DNA from: UBA2199 sp964628035
GTDB taxonomy: Bacteria; Acidobacteriota; Aminicenantia; UBA2199
NCBI GenBank assembly: GCA_964628035.1
Contig: CAZVPI010000010.1
Span: forward strand, 1 to 64,000
Direction: 5' to 3'
DNA length: 64,000 nt
This document shows, in pieces, positions 1-9,067 of the stretch. The stretch's first letter is position 1; every line of letters begins with the position of its first letter. The notes beneath the pieces are model-generated. The model was not told the DNA's origin. It saw nothing but the letters and a program-made list of their open reading frames with translations, and did not search any database. Made by a program: the position numbers and the translations under genes.

Positions 1-2
1 TG

Positions 3-146
3 GCCTTCGCCGCCGGCGCCATGATCTACGTGGTGGTGGAGGAGCTCATCCCCGAGGCGCAGCAGGGCGAGGAGACCGACTTCTCCACCGTCGGCGCCAT
101 GCTGGGGTTCGCGGTGATGATGCTGCTGGATGTTGCACTAGGCTAA
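3..146 (+). CDS. ZIP-family metal transporter, C-terminal fragment
   Basis: The reading frame is open from the window edge and gives the last 47 residues of a membrane protein, ending at TAA. The piece AFAAGAMIYVVVEELIPEA is characteristic of transmembrane helix 5 of ZIP (ZupT/GufA-like) divalent-metal transporters, where the HxxxE or ExxP metal-site residues lie. It is followed by a short Gln/Glu-rich loop and a final hydrophobic helix. Metal import or export across the inner membrane is the family role; the substrate cannot be told from this fragment. The gene starts upstream of the window. Confidence 0.75.
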   Translation, partial: AFAAGAMIYVVVEELIPEAQQGEETDFSTVGAMLGFAVMMLLDVALG

Positions 147-340
147 CAGAGAGGGTTGGTCAGCAACTGGAAGGGGCGACGCCCGTCAGAAATAGTTGTA
201 TAGAGGGAAAGGGGCGGAGTGGTAAAGCAACAGCATCGAGCGAACTCTTTGCTTTTTTTTGCTTTAGCCCTCGATCCTCTATCTTTCTCTCTCCCGGGAG
301 TTCGAACAAGGTCAGTTCACCGAGTTTCTTGCTGACACCG
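147..340. repeat. Intergenic repeat R1 (pyrimidine-rich repeat family)
   Basis: There is no gene in this stretch. It begins with a purine-rich part carrying GAGGGAAAGGGGCGGAGTGG-like text. It then passes into a segment (about 276-367) that strongly resembles 30175-30265 in the same orientation, with shared words CCTCTATCTTTCTCT and GGAGTTCGAA followed by GTCAGTT and a CTGACAC block. The end of the segment overlaps the 3' end of the gene on the minus strand at 341-607, so that protein's last residues are encoded by repeat sequence. Confidence 0.6.
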
Positions 341-607
341 TCACGGACATTGCCGGTTCGTTTCTTTAAAATACTTGTCCCGGCACTCGGGCGAGCAAAA
401 ATGGAGCGTCTCGTTGCCGCGGCGCACGGACAACGCCTGGCTGAACGGCACCCAGGTGCCGCAAGCCGGGTCCTGGACCATCTCCTCGACCTGCCCGGCG
501 GGGGGCGGTGGCGGCTTCGGGGAAGCGCCGCGCCGGGGCCGCCGTTCCTGGAGGAGCCCCTTGTAGACGAAGTAGACGACGACGGCCAGGACGATGAGCT
601 GGAGCAT
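341..607 (-). CDS. Small membrane-anchored YHS/TRASH-like protein (PP0621-type)
   Basis: This 88-residue protein has one N-terminal transmembrane segment (residues 2-17, LQLIVLAVVVYFVYKG). A basic Pro-rich linker and a C-terminal metal-site domain follow, with DPACGTWV at about 48-55 and HFCSPECRDKYF, a Cys-x3-Cys pattern typical of YHS/TRASH-like zinc or copper domains. Small proteins of this build (annotated PP0621-like) have unknown function. Its ATG overlaps the stop of the histidine ammonia-lyase gene by an ATGA arrangement, so it is the last gene of that operon. The final residues (ETNRQCP) lie inside repeat R1. A redox or metal role is a guess. Confidence 0.7.
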   Translation of the reverse strand: MLQLIVLAVVVYFVYKGLLQERRPRRGASPKPPPPPAGQVEEMVQDPACGTWVPFSQALSVRRGNETLHFCSPECRDKYFKETNRQCP

Positions 608-2133
608 CAGAGGAGCCGCGCCCCGGCCTTCTCAACGGCGGCGATGAGCTTGCCGCTCTCGACCAGCTCGGCGACGAGGCGGATGGGCACGTCCATGCGC
701 GCGTCCTGGCGCAGGAAGGGCACACGGCGGCGCAGGAGCGCCTTGACGCCCTCGAGCGGCGGCGAGCTCTTCAGCTCGTAGAAGTCGAGGGCCTGGGCGG
801 CGGCCATCAGCTCGATGGCCAGGATCAGGCGCAGGTTGGCGATGACCGCGGCGGCCTTGCGGGCGCCGATGGTGCCCATGCTGACATGGTCCTCCTGGTT
901 GGCCGAGGTGGGGATGTTGTCGACCGAGGCCGGGTGCGCCAGCGACTTGTTCTCCGAGGCCAGGGCGGTGGCCGTGACGTGGGCGATCATGAATCCGGAG
1001 TTGAGGCCGTTGTCGGCGACCAGGAAGTTGGGCAGCCCCATGTTGGAGGCGGGGTTGATCAAACGGTCGATGCGCCGCTCGGAGATGTTGCCCAGCTCGG
1101 CCATGGCGATGGCCAGGAAGTCCATGGCGAAGGCCACCGGCTCGCCGTGGAAGTTGCCCCCCGAGAGGATGGCCTTGCGGCCGGGGAAGATGAGCGGATT
1201 CTCGGTGGCCGAGTTCACCTCCACCTCCAGCACGCGGCGCACGTGGCGCAGCGTGTCGCGCACGGCGCCGTGCACCTGGGGCATGCAGCGCACCGAGTAG
1301 GCGTCCTGGACCTTCTTGCGCCCCTGGTGCGAGGCCCAGAGCGGCGAGCCCTGGACCAGGCGCTGCAGGTTGCGGGCGCTCTCCATCTGCCCCGGGTGGC
1401 GGCGCACCTCCTGGATCTCGTCGCGGAACGGCGAGGGATTGCCCAGCTGGGCCTCGAAGGTCATGGCCCCGGCGATGTCGGCGGCCTTGGCCAGGTTCTC
1501 GGCGGCCAGCAGGTTGAAGACGCCGATGGCGGTCATCACCTGGGTGCCGTTGATGAGCGCCAGCCCCTCCTTCTCCAGGAGGGTGAGGGGCTTGAGGCCG
1601 GCCCGGCGCAGCGCCGCGGCCGCGCCCTGGACGCGGCCGCGCACCAGGACCTCGCCCTCGCCGATGAGGGCCAGGGCCAGGTGCGACAGGGGGGCCAGGT
1701 CCCCCGAGGCGCCCACCGAACCCTGGGCGGGGATGCGCGGCACGATGTCCTTGTTCAACAGGTCGAGCAGCAGCTGCACCACCTCGACGCGGACGCCGCT
1801 GTAGCCCTTGGCCAGGACATTGGCCCGCAGCAGGATGATGCCGCGGACGACATTGGCCGGCAGCCAGTCGCCGACACCGGCGGTATGGCTGCGGATCAGG
1901 TTGCGCTGCAGGCGCTTCAGGTCCTTTTTTTCGATGCGCCGCTGGGCCAGGGCGCCGAAGCCGGTGTTGATGCCGTAATGGGCCCGATCGTCGTGGAGGA
2001 ACCCCTCCAGGACGCGTCGGCAGCGGCGCACCTTGTCCCGCGCCGCCGAGGAGAGCTCGACGCGCCGCCCCAGGCGGGCGATGCGGTCGAAATCCTCCAG
2101 GGAGAGGGAATCGCCGTCGATCTGGATGGCCAT
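607..2133 (-). CDS. hutH: Histidine ammonia-lyase
   Basis: The enzyme deaminates L-histidine to trans-urocanate, the first step of histidine degradation in the cytoplasm. The 508-residue length is normal for the family. The electrophilic MIO cofactor forms from Ala142-Ser143-Gly144 in GSVGASGDLAPLSHLAL, the same numbering as the Pseudomonas enzyme. The catalytic Tyr53 sits in YGINTGFG, and the NQEDHVSMG motif lies near residue 415. No hutU, hutI or hutG gene is nearby. It follows acyl-CoA dehydrogenase by 22 nt and is coupled to the small YHS-like gene, so the operon is catabolic but mixed. Aromatic amino acid lyases and aminomutases share this fold, but the overall sequence reads as HutH. 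Confidence 0.93.
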   Translation of the reverse strand: MAIQIDGDSLSLEDFDRIARLGRRVELSSAARDKVRRCRRVLEGFLHDDRAHYGINTGFGALAQRRIEKKDLKRLQRNLIRSHTAGVGDWLPANVVRGIILLRANVLAKGYSGVRVEVVQLLLDLLNKDIVPRIPAQGSVGASGDLAPLSHLALALIGEGEVLVRGRVQGAAAALRRAGLKPLTLLEKEGLALINGTQVMTAIGVFNLLAAENLAKAADIAGAMTFEAQLGNPSPFRDEIQEVRRHPGQMESARNLQRLVQGSPLWASHQGRKKVQDAYSVRCMPQVHGAVRDTLRHVRRVLEVEVNSATENPLIFPGRKAILSGGNFHGEPVAFAMDFLAIAMAELGNISERRIDRLINPASNMGLPNFLVADNGLNSGFMIAHVTATALASENKSLAHPASVDNIPTSANQEDHVSMGTIGARKAAAVIANLRLILAIELMAAAQALDFYELKSSPPLEGVKALLRRRVPFLRQDARMDVPIRLVAELVESGKLIAAVEKAGARLL

Positions 2134-2155
2134 GGTGGTCGCGGAAGCCGCGCCG

Positions 2156-3310
2156 TCAGCTCGATCCCTTCAGCGACCCCAGCAGTTCGAGGGAAATGAC
2201 GTGCTTCTGGATCTCGTTGGTGCCCTCGTAGATCTGCAGCAGCTTGGCGTCGCGCATCATCTTCTCCACCGGGTATTCCTTCATGTAGCCGTAGCCGCCG
2301 AACATCTGCACGGCGTCGACGGTGACCTGCATGGCCGTGTCGGTGGCCATGACCTTGGCCATGGCCGACTCCTTGGAGGCCTTCAAACCGTTGTCCAGCA
2401 TCCAGGCCGAGCGGTAGACCATCAGCCGGGCGGCGTCGATGGCGGTAGCCATCTCGGCCAGCTTGAAGGCGTTGTGCTGGAAGGTGGCGATGGGCTTGCC
2501 GAACTGCACGCGGGTCTGGGAGTACTTCAGCGCCTCCTCGAAGGCGGCCCGGGCCACGCCCACGCCGCCGGCGCCGACCGCCGGGCGGGCGAAGTCCAGC
2601 GTCTTGAGGGCGATGATGAAGCCCATTCCCTCGCGCTTCAGCACGTTGGCCGCCGGCACCTTGACCTCGTCGAAGTAGATCTCGGCGGTGTTGGAGGCGC
2701 GGTGGCCCATCTTGTTCTCGTGCTTGCCGATGGTCACCCCAGGCGTGTCCATGGGCACGATGAAGGCGGTCAGGCCGCGGGCGCCGCGCGAGCGGTCGGT
2801 GGAGGCGAAGACCACGCCCAGCTGCGAGACGCCGGCATTGGTGATGAAAGTCTTGGAGCCGTTGATCACGTAATGGTCGCCCTTCCTGACCGCCGTGGTC
2901 TGGATGGCCGAGTTGTCCGAGCCGGCCTCCTTCTCGGTCAGGGCGAAGCAGGCGAAGGACATCTTCTCGGTCAGCGGCTGGAGGAATTTCCTCTTCTGCT
3001 CGTCGCTGCCGAAGAGGACGATGGGCGTCGTGGCCAGGGTGTTGGCCATGATCGAGGTGTACATGCCGGCGCAGCCCCAGGCCAGCTCCTCGCAGACGAT
3101 GGTGTTGATCAAGGTCGAGAAGCCGGCGCCGCCGTACTCGGCGGGGATGCCCGATGTGAGAAAGCCCGCCTCGAAGGCCTTCTGCATGATCTCCATGGGG
3201 AACTCGTTCCTCTCGTCGACCTCGTGGGCCTTGGGACGCATTTCCTTCTCGGCGAATTTATGCGTCTCCTCCTTGAAGGCCAAGTGTTCTTCGTTCAGGG
3301 AAAAATCCAT
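2156..3310 (-). CDS. Acyl-CoA dehydrogenase
   Basis: This 384-residue FAD enzyme catalyses alpha,beta-dehydrogenation of an acyl-CoA thioester. The full domain series is visible: an N-terminal helical domain (about 1-115), a middle beta domain with CFALTEKEAGSDNSA (flavin/substrate binding, about 125-140), and a C-terminal helical domain. The C-terminal domain has RVQFGKPIATFQ, FGGYGYMKEYPVEKMMRD and IYEGTNEIQ. The glutamate of IYEGTNEIQ (about 365) is in the position of the catalytic base of short-chain and butyryl-CoA dehydrogenases. No electron-transfer flavoprotein genes are nearby, so chain-length preference cannot be assigned. It lies 19 nt downstream of the kinase gene in the same operon. 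Confidence 0.92.
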   Translation of the reverse strand: MDFSLNEEHLAFKEETHKFAEKEMRPKAHEVDERNEFPMEIMQKAFEAGFLTSGIPAEYGGAGFSTLINTIVCEELAWGCAGMYTSIMANTLATTPIVLFGSDEQKRKFLQPLTEKMSFACFALTEKEAGSDNSAIQTTAVRKGDHYVINGSKTFITNAGVSQLGVVFASTDRSRGARGLTAFIVPMDTPGVTIGKHENKMGHRASNTAEIYFDEVKVPAANVLKREGMGFIIALKTLDFARPAVGAGGVGVARAAFEEALKYSQTRVQFGKPIATFQHNAFKLAEMATAIDAARLMVYRSAWMLDNGLKASKESAMAKVMATDTAMQVTVDAVQMFGGYGYMKEYPVEKMMRDAKLLQIYEGTNEIQKHVISLELLGSLKGSS

Positions 3311-3329
3311 GCTGCTTCTCCTTGCGCGC

Positions 3330-5675
3330 CTAGATTTTGATGGTCTTCATCTCGTTCAGCACTTCCATGGCGCTCTGGAAGCGTTGCTCGCGCTTCTTCT
3401 CCATGCATTTCTCGATGATGTGGCAAAGCTTTTCCGGGACGTCGGCGCGGAACTTGCGGATCGGCGGCACCGGGTCGAACAGGTGCTGGTAGAAGATGTT
3501 CTCGCCCTTGAAGGGGACGTGGCCGGTGGTCAGGTGGAACAGGGTGGCGCCCGAGGAATAGATGTCCGTGCGGTGGTCGACGGGGATGCCCTGGATCTGC
3601 TCGGGCGACATGTAGTAGGGGGTGCCGGTGATGACGCCGCTCTCGCCCTTTTTCTGGTCGCCCAGGATAACCGCCAGGCCGAAGTCCATGATCTTGATCT
3701 CCTTCTGCTTGGTGATCATGATGTTGTGCGGCTTGATGTCGCGGTGGATGACGCCCTTGCGGTGCGAGTAGTCCAGGGCCTTGAAGAGCTTGATGGCGAT
3801 GAACACGACCTGCGAGGGCGAAAAGACCTTCTTGCGTCGGATCAGGTTCATGAAGTTCTCGCCCTCGATGAACTCCATGGAGATGAAGTAGTCGTCCTTG
3901 ATCTGGCCGACATCGTAAACGGTGACGATGTTGGCCTGGGTCAGCGAGGCGGTGGAGCGCGCCTCGGAGAAAAAGCGCTCCAGGTTGCGCTTGTCGGCCA
4001 CCAGGGTCTTGTTCAGGATCTTCAGCGCCACCACGCGCTTGAGCACGGTGTCCTCGGCCTTGAACACGACGCCCATGCCGCCTTCGCCGACCTTCTCCAC
4101 GATGCGGTAGCGCTCGCTGGAGTCCTCGCTGATCAGCTCCATCTCCTTGTACTTCTGGATCAGGGTCTCCACGTCCTTGATCTTCTGGTGTACGTCGCGG
4201 AAGGAGTAGTCCTCGGTCAGGATCATCTGGTAGATCTCGAAGGACTTCTTGAAGTTGCCGGCGTTCTCGTGGGCCTGGCCCAGGACGTAGAACCACTCGA
4301 TGTTGGACTTGTCGATGGGGTTGTCGCCGAGCAGCTTCTCGATCTTCTCGATGACCAGCTGCGGCTTGCGGTTCTTGAGGAAGATGTTGGCCATGTGGGT
4401 GATGGCCGCGTTGTAGTCGGGCGAGTCGACGGGCACGAGCTGGAAATTGGCCAGGGCGCGGCGGTCGTCGTCCACCTTGAGGAACGAGGAGCCGGCCTTG
4501 AAATATTCCTGGGCGTTCTCGTAGAGCTCGCCGGCCTTCTGGAACTTGCCGTACTTGAGCGAGATGTTGGCCGCCATCTTCCATTCCCGGCCCATTTCGA
4601 ACATCTTGGCCGCCTCCTCCTCGTTGTTGTCCTTGAGGTAGTTGTCGGCGGCGCTGAGGAAATTCTGGTTCATGAAGTAGCAGTGGGCGGCCTTGGCGTA
4701 GTTCTTGTTCCACTCGAAAAGCTCGGCGGCGCGGGTATAGTCCTCGCCCTTGAGGAACCACTCGGCGGCCTCCTGGGTGTTGCCCTTGGCGAAGGCGTTC
4801 TCGCCGCGCAGGAGATAGGCGATTTTGACCTGCCCCAGCTGCTCGTACATGGCGGCGGCCTGCAGCGGCAGCTGGGCGCGCTCGTAGTTCTTGGCCGCGT
4901 CGGAGATGCGGTTCATCTTGACCGCCACGTCGGCCGCCTTCTCGAACTTGCCGTACTTGATCAGCAGGTCGTAGGCCCGCTCCAGCTCGTTCAGCTGCGA
5001 GTACAGGTCCACGGCCTTGAACAGCTCCTGCTCCAGCTGCTTGGAGACCTGGTAGCCGATGGCCGTGTCGAAGCTGTTGATGAACCACTTCTCGAAATTG
5101 GCGGCCGCCTTCTTGAGGTTGCCCCCCTTCTCGTAGATGTACGCCGCCTTCTTGTAGAACCCCTTCCTTTCGTAGATCTGGGCCGCCTTGTCGTAGCGCT
5201 CGTAGTTGTAGTAGAGCTCGGCGGCCTCCTGAAAGCGGTTGCTGTTCTCCAGCACCGTGCCGGCGGCCTCGACGTTCTTGCGCTTGAGCAGCAGCTTGAC
5301 CAGGTTGTCGCTGTTGCCGCTGCGCTTGTAGACCTCGATGGCCTCGCTCTCCTTGCCCAGCTTCTCGAGCAGCTCGCCCATGACATCGTATTCCTGGCCT
5401 TCCTCGTAGACCTGGAGCGCCTTCTTGAACTCGCCGATCTCCTCGTAGATTTTTCCCGACTTGAGGAACTGGTTCTGCCGGCGCAGGCGCTTGGCGTCGC
5501 GCTCCATGTAGGCCTTCTTGGCCATCAGGTAGAAGAAGGCCTCGAAGAAGGAGCGGTTCTGGAAGGCCGAGATCTTGGCGGTCTTGAGGATCTGGTACAC
5601 GATCTTGAGAATGAGGAGTAGAATGGCGACGATGACGGCCAGTTTGACCAGCGGGTTGCCGAGCATTTCTTCCAT
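3330..5675 (-). CDS. Membrane-anchored TPR protein with C-terminal Ser/Thr kinase domain
   Basis: The protein has 781 residues. An N-terminal transmembrane helix (about 6-28, VKLAVIVAILLLILKIVYQIL) is followed by a long array of TPR-like helices rich in A-x-x-Y/F-E motifs (about 60-500). A Hanks-type kinase domain lies at the C terminus (about 523-775). Kinase motifs are GEGGMGVVFKA (Gly-rich loop), VALKIL (Lys), HRDIKPHN (catalytic loop, about 642), DFGLAV, and GTPYYMSPEQ. It probably phosphorylates Ser/Thr of unknown partners, with TPR repeats as docking surface, all on one side of the membrane. A longer open frame starts at TTG 5726. I chose ATG 5675 because the best promoter (5692-5720) lies between the two. 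It is the first gene of the operon through the YHS-like gene and divergent from the Clp-like gene. Confidence 0.9.
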   Translation of the reverse strand: MEEMLGNPLVKLAVIVAILLLILKIVYQILKTAKISAFQNRSFFEAFFYLMAKKAYMERDAKRLRRQNQFLKSGKIYEEIGEFKKALQVYEEGQEYDVMGELLEKLGKESEAIEVYKRSGNSDNLVKLLLKRKNVEAAGTVLENSNRFQEAAELYYNYERYDKAAQIYERKGFYKKAAYIYEKGGNLKKAAANFEKWFINSFDTAIGYQVSKQLEQELFKAVDLYSQLNELERAYDLLIKYGKFEKAADVAVKMNRISDAAKNYERAQLPLQAAAMYEQLGQVKIAYLLRGENAFAKGNTQEAAEWFLKGEDYTRAAELFEWNKNYAKAAHCYFMNQNFLSAADNYLKDNNEEEAAKMFEMGREWKMAANISLKYGKFQKAGELYENAQEYFKAGSSFLKVDDDRRALANFQLVPVDSPDYNAAITHMANIFLKNRKPQLVIEKIEKLLGDNPIDKSNIEWFYVLGQAHENAGNFKKSFEIYQMILTEDYSFRDVHQKIKDVETLIQKYKEMELISEDSSERYRIVEKVGEGGMGVVFKAEDTVLKRVVALKILNKTLVADKRNLERFFSEARSTASLTQANIVTVYDVGQIKDDYFISMEFIEGENFMNLIRRKKVFSPSQVVFIAIKLFKALDYSHRKGVIHRDIKPHNIMITKQKEIKIMDFGLAVILGDQKKGESGVITGTPYYMSPEQIQGIPVDHRTDIYSSGATLFHLTTGHVPFKGENIFYQHLFDPVPPIRKFRADVPEKLCHIIEKCMEKKREQRFQSAMEVLNEMKTIKI

Positions 5676-5691
5676 ATAGGTCTCGCGAAAA

Positions 5692-5720
5692 AGTATAACA
5701 AACATAGGCCGAAAATGCAA
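5692..5720 (-). promoter_or_regulatory. Sigma-70-type promoter of the kinase operon
   Basis: Reading the minus strand, TTGCAT (5720-5715) and TATACT (5697-5692) are separated by exactly 17 nt. Transcription would start about 10 nt before ATG 5675, leaving a very short leader. It lies back to back with the promoter of the Clp-like gene (the two -35 boxes are 7 nt apart). Confidence 0.65.
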
Positions 5721-5727
5721 TTTCAAA

Positions 5728-5756
5728 TTGACTTCCGCTCAAGGGGCCGCTATAAT
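5728..5756 (+). promoter_or_regulatory. Sigma-70-type promoter of the TPR-AAA+ gene
   Basis: TTGACT at 5728-5733 and a perfect TATAAT at 5751-5756 have a 17-nt spacer. A predicted start near 5763 gives a leader of about 26 nt containing GGAG (5777-5780) ahead of ATG 5789. Confidence 0.75.
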
Positions 5757-5788
5757 TTGGATAGGCGGTTGTACGCGGAGAGCGCAAC

Positions 5789-8761
5789 ATGGAGCCATTG
5801 TTCGGACAATACCCGCGGCTGGGTACGTTCCTGGAGGTTTTTCTCCCCGATTTCAGGCTGGAGAAGCGGGAATTCAGCCGCGAAAACGCCAACCGCCTCA
5901 TCCACGGCCTGGTTCTCGTGCTGGACGCCCTGTTCAAGGCCGAGAACCTGGCCCGGCGCCAGAACCTGCGCCTGGCCCCGGGCAAGGCCTTTTTCCCCGA
6001 TTCCCTGCCGGCCGTCCTGGAGAACGTGATCGCCTATTTGCAGGAGTTCAACACCCAGGTCCTGGGCATGACCCGCACCGAGCGCCAGACGCTGGGCTTC
6101 ATCCTGGAAAACATCGGCGAGTACCTGAAGAGCAACCGTTCCCAGGAGGACGGGAAGGAGAAGCGCGGCCTGTTCGCCGACTACCGCTTCTGGATCGAGA
6201 ACCTGTTCAAGATCTTCGACCAGAAGATCGCCGGGGCCGTGACCGCCAGCAAGCGCGTGACGCCGAAGAACCTGTTCGGCCCGCAGGAGGCCCTGCACGA
6301 TGAGCTCATCTTCGCCAACTCGGCGCTGAGCTTCAGCCTGTTCCCCTTCGCCGTCGTCCATGAGGGCAACGCGCTGCTCCTGGCCCGCCTTGAGGCGGGC
6401 GGCGGCCTCTACCGCGCCGCCGCCGGCGGCCCCGGCGAGCGGCTCTCCCTGGACGGCCTGCTGCGCAAGGCCGCCGAGTTCCTGCTCGCCAATTTCGCCT
6501 TCGCCGAGCTGGAGCCGGCCGCCTCGCTCCTCGGCGACGACGGCGAAGGCGCCCTCGGGCGCTGGCGGCAGCTGGAGGCGGCCCTGCGCGAGCAGCAGCT
6601 GAAGCGCTTCGCCGAAAGCCAGCAGCTGCTGGAGGAGATCGGCTTCGAGGACCTCGAGCTGCCGCTGGCCTTCCTGCTGCAGGTGCGAAACCTGGCCGAG
6701 CTCGGCCGCGGCCTGGAGATGAAGCGCCTGCTGCAGAAATTCCTGCTGTCCTACCCGGCCTACGCCGCCGGGCACGAGTGGATGGGCGACGTCTACGTGC
6801 GCGAGGACAACCTCGAGCTGGCCCTGAGCTTCTACGAGAAGGCGCTGCTCATCTCACAGAACAAGGGCCTGGTGGAGAAGATCAAGCGCGCCCGCGAGGC
6901 CCTGGACAAGGGGCGCGGCAAGCCCGAGATGCAGCGCAGCGACGCCTTCTTCGACATCACCGACGCCGTGGTGCAGGACGAGCGCCGCGTCATCGGCCGC
7001 AACAAGGAGCTGCGGCAGATGATCGAGATCCTCATCTCGCATTCCAAGCGCAACCTGCTGCTCATCGGCGAGCGCGGCGTGGGCAAGTCGGCGCTGGTGC
7101 GCCTGCTGGCGCAGAAGATCATTTTCGGCGAGGTGCCGGCGGCGCTGAAGGACAAGCGCATCAAGGAGATCAACTTCGTCGCCCTGCTCACCGGCTCCAA
7201 GTACCGCGGCCAGTTCGAGGAAAAGGTCCTGAAGCTGCTGCAGGAGTTCCGCTCCCAGGACGCCATTTTGGTGCTGGAGGACATGCACCTGATGATGTCC
7301 ACCGGCGCCGCCCGCGGCACCTCGCTCGACCTGGTCAACATCCTCAAGAACTTCCTGCGCGACAACTCCATCCAGGTCGTGGCCACCACCGACTACGAGG
7401 AATACAAGAACACCATCGAGAAGGACAACTCGCTGCTGGGCTATTTCCAGAAGATCGTCGTCAACGAGCTGCCGGTCGAGGCGACGCGGCGGGTGCTGCG
7501 CGACCTGTCCGCGCAGGCGGCCGCCGCCGACGGCGTGCGCGTCTCCAACCGCATCCTGGAGGACATCGTCGAAAGCGCCAAGCGCGACATCCGCGAGCGC
7601 AAACTGCCCGATTCGGCCATCCTGCTGCTGGAGCGCTGCATCGCCAAGATCAAGCTGAAGAACCTCTCCGCCCCAGGGCCGCTGCGCGTCGAGGAAGCCG
7701 ACGTGCTGGAGGTGCTGGCCGACATCGGCAACCTGCCCGACACCTCCCTCTCCATCTCCCTGAAGAGCCGCCTGGCCGCGCTGCGCGGGAACCTGCTCAG
7801 GCGCATCGTCGGCCAGGACGAGGCGGTGGCCAAGGTGGCCGCCTCGGTCATCACCTCCAAGCTGGGCTACGACGTCAAGAAGAACCGCCCCGACGGCGTC
7901 TTCATGTTCATCGGCCCGACCGGCGTGGGCAAGACGGAGACGGCCCTGGCCCTGAGCGAGGCGCTCTACGGGAGCCAGGATTCGCTGATCCGCATCGACA
8001 TGTCCGAATACATGGAGAAGTTCACTTACTCGCGCTTCGTCGGCGCCGCCCCCGGCTACGTGGGCTATTACGACGCCAACCAGCTCACCGACAAGGTGCG
8101 GCTCAACCCCTACTCGGTCATCCTGCTGGACGAGATCGAGAAGGCCGATGCCCAGCTGCTGAACATCTTCCTGCAGGTCTTCGACGCCGGCCGGCTCACC
8201 GACGCCCGCGGCAACGTGATCGATTTTTCCAAGACCACCATCGTCATGACTTCCAACGTCGGCACCTCGCTGTTCGCCAAGGCCAACCTGGGCTACAAGA
8301 GCAGCGCCGAGGGGACGCAGGTTTCGCACGCGACGCTGATCAAGGCGCTGAAAAAGCACTTTTCGCCCGAATTCCTCAACCGCATCGACGAGATCATCGT
8401 CTTTCACCACCTGCGCGACAACGACATCAAGGCCATCATCGACATCCAGATGCGCGAGGTGCGCCGCGACCTGGAGCGCCAGGGCAAGGAGCTGGTCCTA
8501 GGCGAGGAAGTCCTGGCGCACATCGCCGAGCGCGGTTATTCCCTGGAATACGGCGCGCGCAACCTGAACCGGGTGCTGAAGAAGGAGCTGCTGGAGAAGA
8601 TCGCCCACCTGTCGCTGGAAAAGGAGTGGGAAGAAGCGCGCTGCCTGTCCGCCCGCCTGCGCGGGGAAGAGATCGAGATCGTGCCCGAGCCGGCCGACGC
8701 CGCGATCTCGCCGGGCGGGCAACCGGCCGTCCAGAAAGAGGCCGACGCCAGGGGCGAGTAG
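5789..8761 (+). CDS. ClpA/ClpB-like double AAA+ ATPase with TPR-like N-terminal region
   Basis: This 990-residue protein has two AAA+ modules. The first Walker A is GERGVGKSALV (about 427), with Walker B AILVLEDMH. The second Walker A is GPTGVGKTETA (about 709), with Walker B VILLDEIEKAD, sensor MTSNVGTS and the ClpB-type EFLNRIDEIIVFHHL. There is no ClpN domain and no obvious coiled-coil middle domain between the modules, so the layout is nearer ClpA than ClpB. Instead the first 400 residues are unusual, with a TPR-like unit near 325-375. The family unfolds or disaggregates protein substrates using ATP. No clpP is nearby. Shared TPR content with the divergent kinase suggests one physiological system, by inference. 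GGAG precedes the chosen ATG by 8 nt. Confidence 0.88.
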   Translation: MEPLFGQYPRLGTFLEVFLPDFRLEKREFSRENANRLIHGLVLVLDALFKAENLARRQNLRLAPGKAFFPDSLPAVLENVIAYLQEFNTQVLGMTRTERQTLGFILENIGEYLKSNRSQEDGKEKRGLFADYRFWIENLFKIFDQKIAGAVTASKRVTPKNLFGPQEALHDELIFANSALSFSLFPFAVVHEGNALLLARLEAGGGLYRAAAGGPGERLSLDGLLRKAAEFLLANFAFAELEPAASLLGDDGEGALGRWRQLEAALREQQLKRFAESQQLLEEIGFEDLELPLAFLLQVRNLAELGRGLEMKRLLQKFLLSYPAYAAGHEWMGDVYVREDNLELALSFYEKALLISQNKGLVEKIKRAREALDKGRGKPEMQRSDAFFDITDAVVQDERRVIGRNKELRQMIEILISHSKRNLLLIGERGVGKSALVRLLAQKIIFGEVPAALKDKRIKEINFVALLTGSKYRGQFEEKVLKLLQEFRSQDAILVLEDMHLMMSTGAARGTSLDLVNILKNFLRDNSIQVVATTDYEEYKNTIEKDNSLLGYFQKIVVNELPVEATRRVLRDLSAQAAAADGVRVSNRILEDIVESAKRDIRERKLPDSAILLLERCIAKIKLKNLSAPGPLRVEEADVLEVLADIGNLPDTSLSISLKSRLAALRGNLLRRIVGQDEAVAKVAASVITSKLGYDVKKNRPDGVFMFIGPTGVGKTETALALSEALYGSQDSLIRIDMSEYMEKFTYSRFVGAAPGYVGYYDANQLTDKVRLNPYSVILLDEIEKADAQLLNIFLQVFDAGRLTDARGNVIDFSKTTIVMTSNVGTSLFAKANLGYKSSAEGTQVSHATLIKALKKHFSPEFLNRIDEIIVFHHLRDNDIKAIIDIQMREVRRDLERQGKELVLGEEVLAHIAERGYSLEYGARNLNRVLKKELLEKIAHLSLEKEWEEARCLSARLRGEEIEIVPEPADAAISPGGQPAVQKEADARGE

Positions 8762-8770
8762 CGCCGCCGC

Positions 8771-9067
8771 TCAGTAGCGGCCGGCCAGCATCTGGTAATA
8801 TTCGGGCGGCGCCTCGCGGATGGCGATGCCCACGTTGCTGGCCGAGTGGCTGCTGGAGGCGCGGCCGATCCAGCGCACGTCCCCTTTCACCGTGATGACC
8901 TGTTCGCCGACCTGCAGCTTGACGGCGACCTTCTGTTCGCGCGGCGGGCGGTTCATGGAGATCCGGATCCCGCTTTCGGAAAGGTCGACGATGATCGCCG
9001 GCTTGTCCTCCAGGCTGGAAAGTATCCTTTTCTTGACGCGCATTTCCCTTCGCTTCTCCATGGCCAC
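8771..9067 (-). CDS. PilZ-domain protein
   Basis: This 98-residue protein starts with basic text EKRREMRVKKRI and continues with the PilZ pattern IVDLSESGIRISM (D/NxSxxG core), ending in a DVRWIGR-type strand. Canonical PilZ domains bind cyclic di-GMP through RxxxR and D/NxSxxG; here RREMR (6-10) and DLSESG fit both. It has its own promoter (9103-9131) and a GGGAGG ribosome site just before ATG 9067, so this start is secure. The reading frame of the upstream permease runs 115 nt into this gene in another phase. A second-messenger-responsive adaptor is the likely role; no partner can be named. Confidence 0.8.
   Translation of the reverse strand: MAMEKRREMRVKKRILSSLEDKPAIIVDLSESGIRISMNRPPREQKVAVKLQVGEQVITVKGDVRWIGRASSSHSASNVGIAIREAPPEYYQMLAGRY

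Noticed and set aside
886..2199. Long antisense frames opposite hutH, the TPR genes, metG, dnaK and others
   Set aside because: High GC produces long shadow frames; they show His/Gln/Arg or Leu/Val/Asp-biased translations without motifs, while the opposite strand has clear conserved proteins.
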